Source: VXYL01 sp965200375
GTDB taxonomy: Bacteria > Pseudomonadota > Gammaproteobacteria > Pseudomonadales > Azotimanducaceae
Assembly (NCBI GenBank): GCA_965200375.1
Contig: OZ241353.1
Location: forward strand, 806,001 to 870,000
Length of the DNA: 64,000 bases
Direction: 5' to 3'
Position 1 is the stretch's first letter. Each line of letters starts with the position of its first letter. The notes under the pieces are model-generated. The model made no database searches, was not told the DNA's origin, and saw only the letters and a program-made list of their open reading frames with translations. Of the stretch, positions 59,302 to 64,000 are shown piece by piece. A program made the translations under genes and the position numbers.

Positions 59302-62300
59302 ATGGTTTCGACACATTCGTTCTCGCCGCTGCGCGCCCTGCCGAACGGCCTAGCGGCGGCCCTTTGCGGTGGGGTTGCCGCCTTCGCCTGGCAAGCCGCG
59401 GCGGAGGGCCAGGCCGCGGAGCAAGCCGCAGCGGCGGCTGCTTTGGACTACGAGGAAGTCGTGGTCGTGGTCGGCACCCGGGCGGCGCCGCGCACCGCCA
59501 CCGTGTCCTCGGTGCCGGTGGACGCCATCGCTTCCGAGCAGCTGGCGAGCCAAGGCAGCGGCGACATGACCAACCTGCTGCGCACCGCCATCCCTTCCTA
59601 CCACGTGAGCACCAACCCCTCCCGGGACGCCGCGGCGCTGCTGCGGCCCGTAAATCTGCGCGGCCTGGCGCCGGACCACACGCTGGTGCTGGTAAACAAC
59701 AAGCGCCGCCATCGCGGCGCCGTCATCCAATGGATATCCAACGGCGCCTCGGACGGCGCCCAGGGGCCGGACATTTCCGCCATCCCGGTGGCCGCCATCG
59801 AGCGCGTGGAAGTGCTCCGCGACGGCGCCGCGGCGCAGTACGGCTCGGACGCCATCGCCGGCGTCGTGAACTTCGTCCTCAAGGAGGATCGGAACGGCGG
59901 CGCCTTCGAGGCCAAGTGGGGCGTCTACACGGAGCGATCGGAGGAAAACGGCACCGTGCTCTCCGGCAACCTCGGCTTCCCCCTCGGCGCCACCGGCTTT
60001 CTGAATCTGAGCGCCGAGTACAACGCTTCCACCGCCACCGATCGCAGCGTGCAGCATCCGGATGCCGTCGCCTTGCAGGCGCTGGGCCTGGGGCTGGAAG
60101 TGGCGGACCCGGCCAAGCCCTGGGGCGATGCGGACGTGAAGGGCGGCGTCAAGACCTTTGCCAATCTCGGCTTCGACCTGGCGAACGGCGCCCGGGCCTA
60201 CGCCTTCGGCAACTACACCACCCGGGAGATAGAGACGGCGTTCTTCTACCGCTCGCCCCAAGGCCGTTCCGGCGTCTACGTGAGCGGCGGCAAGATCCTC
60301 GTCGGCGGCGCGGAGGGCTGCAAGAGCCGCTACGACTACGACGCCACGCCGGAGAACGTGGTCGCCGTCGGCGCCATGCTCGGCAACGACGCCGACTGCT
60401 TCGGCTTCGCGGAGATCCTGCCCCTCGGCTTCACGCCGGCCTTCGGGGCACAGGCTACGGATTCGTCCATCGTCGGCGGCATCGCCGGTTCGCTGGCGAA
60501 CGGCATGGAATACGACGTGTCGGTGAACGTCGGCCGCAACAACGTCGACTTCTTCATCGACGAGACGGTGAACGCCTCCTACGGCCCGGACACGCCCCGT
60601 TCCTTCGACCTCGGCGAGTACACCCAAGCGGAGACCAGCTTCAACATCGACCTCGCCTATCCGGTGGACGTGGGCCTCGCCTCGGACATGAACCTCGCCG
60701 CCGGCTTCGAGTGGCGGGACGAGGAGTTCGAGATCATCACCGGCGAGCAGGCGTCGTGGGACACCGGTCCCTACGGCGCCGACGGCTTCTCCTCCCGCTC
60801 CAACGGCTTCGGCGGCTTCAACCCGGCCAGCGCCGGCACCTGGAACCGCAGCAACATCGCCGTCTACGTCGACGGCGAAGTGGACGTGACGGACACGCTG
60901 CGGCTGGGCGCCGCGGTGCGCTACGAGGACTTCGACGGCTTCGGCGCCGTCACCAACTACAAACTCGCCGGGCGGCTGCAGCTGTCGCCGCGGATCGCCC
61001 TGCGCGGCAGCGTCGGCACCGGCTTCCGGGCGCCTACGCCAGGGCAGCAGAACGCCAACAACCTCTCCACCGTCGTGGATTCCGCCACCGGCGTGTTCCG
61101 CGAGCAGGGCACCGTGGCCTCCACCAACCCGGTGGCCTTGGCTCTCGGCGGCCGCGCCTTGGACGCCGAACGGTCCACCAACTACACCTTCGGGGTGGTG
61201 GCGGAGATGGACGACGTCACGGACCTCACCATCGACTGGTTCCGCGTCGACCTCGAGGATCGCATCGCCCTCTCGGACAACATCGACGTGGACGACGACA
61301 TCCGCGCCCAGCTCACGGCCGCCGGCGTGGTCGCGGCGTCGGACTTCAACCGCATCCGCTACTTCACCAACGACTACGACACCGAGACCAAGGGCATCGA
61401 CGCCGTGCTGACCCGGCGCCTCGACTGGTCCCTCGGCACCACCGATCTGCTGGTCGGCTACAACCGCACCCGCACCAACGTGAAGAACTTCCGCGAAGCG
61501 TCCACCGCCAGCCGCACCCGGGCCATCGAACGCGGCGCACCCGGTTCCCGGCTGAGCGTGGCCGCGGACCACCGCCGCGACAAGTGGAGCTTCATGGCCC
61601 GCTACAACTACTTCGGCAGCTGGTTCGATTCGGACGACAACCACGTTCACGACGGCTACGGCTACTTCGACGTCTCCGCCCGCTACGAGCCGAGCGACGG
61701 CCTGTCGCTCGTCCTCGGCAGCGACAACGCCGCCGACAAGTACCCGGACGAAGCGGTGCGCTCGCCCAGTTCCGGACGCCTCTATCCCCGCTACTCGCCG
61801 GCCGGCTACAACGGGCGCTTCGTGTACGCCCGGCTCCAGTACCGCTTCGGCGGCCCGCCGCCCCCTCCGCCTCCGCCGCCGCCTGCACCGGCAGCGCTCG
61901 TGCCGCCCGCACCCGCCGAGCCCGTGGTGCAGCCGCCAGCACCGCCGCCCGTGGACTACGGCATCGAGTTCGACGACGGCGGCAGGCCGGTGGACCTCAC
62001 CCTCTACTTCGCCTTCGACCGGGCGGAGCTCGCAGCCGACGGACTGTCGGAACTCGCCAAGTACGCCCGCTTCCTGGTGGACAACGAAGGCTGGGCGGTG
62101 GTGGTGGAGGGGCACACGGACCGGCAGGGATCCGACGAGTACAACCAGGCGTTGGGAATGCGCCGGGCACAGACGGCACGGGCGGCCCTCGTGGAAAGAG
62201 GCGTCGCCGGCAGCCGCATCGAGACCGTGAGCTACGGCGAGCAGCGCCTGGCGGCCAAGGGCATGCGCCTGGCCGACAACGCCAAGAACCGCCGCGTGGT

Positions 62301-62316
62301 GATCATATGCCGCTGA
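59302..62316 (+). CDS. TonB-dependent receptor fused to a C-terminal OmpA peptidoglycan-binding domain
   Basis: A 1004-residue outer-membrane protein. Signal region to about residue 45, a TonB-box-like DYEEVVVVVGTR near 50, a plug domain (about 55-195, with LRTAIPSYHVSTNPSRDAAA and GSDAIAGVVNFVLKED) and a 22-strand type barrel to about 850 that ends YARLQYRF, the usual receptor terminus with a final Phe. A run of ten prolines and a Pro/Ala linker (about 852-885) then join an OmpA-type domain (LTLYFAFDRAELAADGLSEL, EGHTDRQGSDEYNQALGMRR, GVAGSRIETVSYGEQ, NRRVVI). The tail should sit in the periplasm and hold peptidoglycan. The ligand is unknown. AGGAG is seven bases before the ATG. Confidence 0.88.
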   Translation: MVSTHSFSPLRALPNGLAAALCGGVAAFAWQAAAEGQAAEQAAAAAALDYEEVVVVVGTRAAPRTATVSSVPVDAIASEQLASQGSGDMTNLLRTAIPSYHVSTNPSRDAAALLRPVNLRGLAPDHTLVLVNNKRRHRGAVIQWISNGASDGAQGPDISAIPVAAIERVEVLRDGAAAQYGSDAIAGVVNFVLKEDRNGGAFEAKWGVYTERSEENGTVLSGNLGFPLGATGFLNLSAEYNASTATDRSVQHPDAVALQALGLGLEVADPAKPWGDADVKGGVKTFANLGFDLANGARAYAFGNYTTREIETAFFYRSPQGRSGVYVSGGKILVGGAEGCKSRYDYDATPENVVAVGAMLGNDADCFGFAEILPLGFTPAFGAQATDSSIVGGIAGSLANGMEYDVSVNVGRNNVDFFIDETVNASYGPDTPRSFDLGEYTQAETSFNIDLAYPVDVGLASDMNLAAGFEWRDEEFEIITGEQASWDTGPYGADGFSSRSNGFGGFNPASAGTWNRSNIAVYVDGEVDVTDTLRLGAAVRYEDFDGFGAVTNYKLAGRLQLSPRIALRGSVGTGFRAPTPGQQNANNLSTVVDSATGVFREQGTVASTNPVALALGGRALDAERSTNYTFGVVAEMDDVTDLTIDWFRVDLEDRIALSDNIDVDDDIRAQLTAAGVVAASDFNRIRYFTNDYDTETKGIDAVLTRRLDWSLGTTDLLVGYNRTRTNVKNFREASTASRTRAIERGAPGSRLSVAADHRRDKWSFMARYNYFGSWFDSDDNHVHDGYGYFDVSARYEPSDGLSLVLGSDNAADKYPDEAVRSPSSGRLYPRYSPAGYNGRFVYARLQYRFGGPPPPPPPPPPAPAALVPPAPAEPVVQPPAPPPVDYGIEFDDGGRPVDLTLYFAFDRAELAADGLSELAKYARFLVDNEGWAVVVEGHTDRQGSDEYNQALGMRRAQTARAALVERGVAGSRIETVSYGEQRLAAKGMRLADNAKNRRVVIICR

Positions 62317-62921
62317 CGGGCCAGACCGACTGCAACGACGGACGGGCGGGCCGCCGGGGCCGCCGGGGCAGCCGGCCAAGGGACCGGCACCGTGCGCCGT
62401 TGCTGCTGGTCGCGGTTTTCGGATTCGGTGCCGCGGCCGCAGACTTCGAGGTTTCCGCCGGCTATCTCTCCACCAATGCCGAGAAGCTGGCAACGGGCCA
62501 CGGCTGGTCCCTGGTGTGGGAAGCTGGCGAGGACCGCCTGATCGAACACCCTTTCACGATCGCCAACGACTCGCTGCGCCGCGGTCTCGAAGGGCTGCTC
62601 GGTGCCTACCAGGGCCAGTTCGTGGCGGACCTCTACCGCAGCAACGAGGTGGTGGTGGTGAGTACGCCTCTGCCGCAGCTGGAAGTGGTGCTGCCGGGCG
62701 CGGCGCCGGCAGACGCCGGTCCGGAGCCTCGCGTCTCGGATCGGGCCGCGTCGGCAAGCAGCTCCGACGCCGTTGTCGCAGCTGGGGCCGATGGGGAACC
62801 GTTGCTGGCAGTCGCCCTGGATGCGGCCGAGGGGACGGAACCCGCCTACGAAGCCGACCTGTCCGCGGCATCCGGCCCATCCGGGCAGGACGTCGCGGCC
62901 GGATCCGCGGGGGCGCAGTAG
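62307..62921 (+). CDS. TcpQ-domain periplasmic protein (type IVb pilus-like)
   Basis: A 204-residue protein that overlaps the receptor stop by ten bases. A basic N-terminus and hydrophobic segment (APLLLVAVFGFGAAAA) suggest export. Residues about 42-110 (FEVSAGYLSTNAEKLATGHG, WSLVWEAGED, HPFTIANDSLRRGLEGLLGA) have the TcpQ/PilL domain pattern, in which Trp-x-x-x-Trp is followed by a beta strand and helix; these proteins help secretin assembly in type IVb pili. The C-terminal third is Ala/Ser/Asp-rich and may be disordered. Its last 76 bases overlap the convergent gene. Confidence 0.6.
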   Translation: MPLTGQTDCNDGRAGRRGRRGSRPRDRHRAPLLLVAVFGFGAAAADFEVSAGYLSTNAEKLATGHGWSLVWEAGEDRLIEHPFTIANDSLRRGLEGLLGAYQGQFVADLYRSNEVVVVSTPLPQLEVVLPGAAPADAGPEPRVSDRAASASSSDAVVAAGADGEPLLAVALDAAEGTEPAYEADLSAASGPSGQDVAAGSAGAQ

Positions 62922-64000
62922 ACGGAGCGGAAGCGCAAGCCGCCGGTTACCCACGGGCCGCGCTGCACCAGCACCAGGCTCTCGAGCAGCATGGGGCCGC
63001 CGCCGAGGCGGGTGCCCAGCCAGTTCGCGAGCTCGGGCGAGGACCAGTCGGCGCTCTTCAGGACCAGCTCCCACAGCGTGCTGTGGAAGGTGCTGTTGCG
63101 CTCGGTGTTGAAGGCGCGAAGCTCTCCGAAGGGGGCGAGGTCCTCCGCCAGGCGGGTCAGATGCCAGGGATCGTCCGCCGCCGCTCGTTCGGGAACGCGG
63201 GTTCGTTCCGGCGTGGCCGGCGCCGCCACCGGGACGCGCACCGTGGTGCCCTGATCCTCCCATGCCACCGCCCAGCCCCGGGTTGCGGCGTAGGCGACCA
63301 CCTCAGCTTGCAGATCCGCGCCGAGGGACTCGGTCGCGCCAGGCGTCTTCGGCAAAGCGAGGCTCACCGCGAGCTGGTCTCCCTGCCGGTTCCAGGCGAG
63401 GTTGCTCACTGTCCAGTGGGCGCCAAGCACCGGATCCGCCAGCAGCCGCCGATAGGCCCGATGGATCGCCGGCAGCAGCACGGCGGGATCCGGCGCTTGC
63501 AGCAGCGTCAGGTACTCGGCCTCGCTCACGGTAGGCCCCTGGACGGCCACTTGTTCGGCGTCGCCATCGGGTCGATTGCGCCACCAGTCCAGCGCTAGGG
63601 CGCCAGCGGCGACCAGCACGGCTGCAACCGCCGCCCGTCGCGCCCACAGCGCGCCGATGTTCCAGCGCTGCACTGCCTGGAGACTGTCCACCAGCGCCAG
63701 CTCCGGGATCGGCCGGCCGCGGCTGCGCAGGTCCCGCAGGCGGTCGCGCACCGAGGTGTCGAGCACCTGCCGCGCCGCCACGTCCTCCAGCGCCGAGCCC
63801 GCTGTCGCCACGTCCGCGTGAACGAACACGGCCCGCTCCGGGCCTAGCTGGGCCAGCGCGGCGCGCACGTCCCGGTCCGTGTTGGCGACGTCCAAGTCGT
63901 CCTTCACCACCCGCCCGTCGGCCACCAGCACCAGCGCCAAGGCGCCGTCCAGGCCCTCGCACCACAGGAAGCTCCGGGCGCCGTGCTCCTCCGCCAGCCA
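62846..64000 (-). CDS. PilO2-like type IVb pilus accessory protein, N-terminus beyond the window
   Basis: About 384 residues visible, with the frame open to the window edge (WLAEEHGARSFLWCEGLDGA), so the start is missing. Layout: cytoplasmic domain of about 130 residues (LVLVADGRVVKDDLDVANTD, VDSLQAVQRWNIGAL), one transmembrane helix (AAVAAVLVAAGALALDWW), then a periplasmic domain with WTVSNLAWNRQGDQLAVSLA and GWAVAWEDQGTTVRVPVAAP. This resembles PilO2-type pilin accessory proteins of type IVb systems. Together with the TcpQ-like gene it suggests a second pilus or secretion machine continuing past 64000. The assignment is tentative. Confidence 0.6.
   Translation of the reverse strand, partial: WLAEEHGARSFLWCEGLDGALALVLVADGRVVKDDLDVANTDRDVRAALAQLGPERAVFVHADVATAGSALEDVAARQVLDTSVRDRLRDLRSRGRPIPELALVDSLQAVQRWNIGALWARRAAVAAVLVAAGALALDWWRNRPDGDAEQVAVQGPTVSEAEYLTLLQAPDPAVLLPAIHRAYRRLLADPVLGAHWTVSNLAWNRQGDQLAVSLALPKTPGATESLGADLQAEVVAYAATRGWAVAWEDQGTTVRVPVAAPATPERTRVPERAAADDPWHLTRLAEDLAPFGELRAFNTERNSTFHSTLWELVLKSADWSSPELANWLGTRLGGGPMLLESLVLVQRGPWVTGGLRFRSVYCAPADPAATSCPDGPDAADRSAS

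Noticed and set aside
61855..61890. CCG/CCT run as a microsatellite or assembly artefact
   Set aside because: It encodes the proline linker between barrel and OmpA domain and keeps the frame, so it is best read as a true linker.

Overview
The window looks like chromosomal DNA of a high-GC Gammaproteobacterium. The clearest sign is the order mrcA (divergent) / pilM-pilN-pilO-pilP-pilQ / aroK / aroB, which is typical of that class. Proline-rich fusions, several sulfotransferases, TonB receptors and a microbial collagenase suggest an uncultured, surface- or host-associated organism, but the species cannot be named from sequence alone. No rRNA, tRNA or CRISPR array was seen.

Layout. 1-3.1 kb: a cut-off GPH sugar symporter, a 5'-3' exonuclease-like gene and two small genes of unknown role. 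3.2-9.5 kb: a surface-polysaccharide type cluster with a small sulfotransferase, a 1321-residue sulfotransferase/coiled-coil/double-glycosyltransferase protein and a tandem methyltransferase. 9.6-13.1 kb: a large exported protein joining repeats, a heme-type CxxCH motif and an alpha/beta hydrolase. 13.2-17.7 kb: a GST-like protein, a 2-hydroxyacid dehydrogenase, and an ECF sigma / anti-sigma / double-PDZ unit. 17.8-26.7 kb: dsbB, mrcA, then the type IVa pilus assembly operon running into aroK and aroB with stop-start overlaps. 26.8-29.3 kb: an amidohydrolase, then an intact IS630-type element beside a MITE-like segment. 29.3-37.1 kb: a collagenase, a class III CoA transferase, coaE, a PHP phosphoesterase, a pair of MaoC-type dehydratases and a membrane protein that looks like an internally deleted GT-C glycosyltransferase.

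37.3-44.8 kb: a TPP enzyme, a PD-(D/E)XK nuclease-family protein, a rhomboid protease, a vapB antitoxin with only a stub of vapC, a PQQ alcohol dehydrogenase carrying a cytochrome c domain, and an SDR oxidoreductase. 44.9-46.3 kb: an AlbA_2/ATPase-type regulator bracketed by four copies of a paired TTTTGA motif, the most striking unexplained pattern here. 46.4-48.7 kb: a glycine-betaine type ABC transporter with fused binding protein and permease. 48.9-56.8 kb: a full-length GT-C membrane protein, exonuclease I, a predicted aminopeptidase lipoprotein, an acyltransferase, a coiled-coil membrane protein, a sulfotransferase and a PuuD-like membrane protein. 57.0-59.2 kb: groES-groEL with a terminator, a sigma32/sigma70 composite promoter and a CIRCE-like operator. 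59.3-64.0 kb: a TonB receptor fused to an OmpA domain, a TcpQ-like protein and, convergent to it, a partial PilO2-like pilus accessory protein.

How the parts fit. PilM-Q points to type IVa pili, and the TcpQ/PilO2-like genes suggest a second, type IVb-like pilus. The sulfotransferases and glycosyltransferases probably decorate a surface glycan. The collagenase, TonB receptor and transporters suggest feeding on animal or polymer-derived matter. Translational overlaps (ATGA, GTGA, TGATG) are frequent, so many neighbours are probably co-translated.
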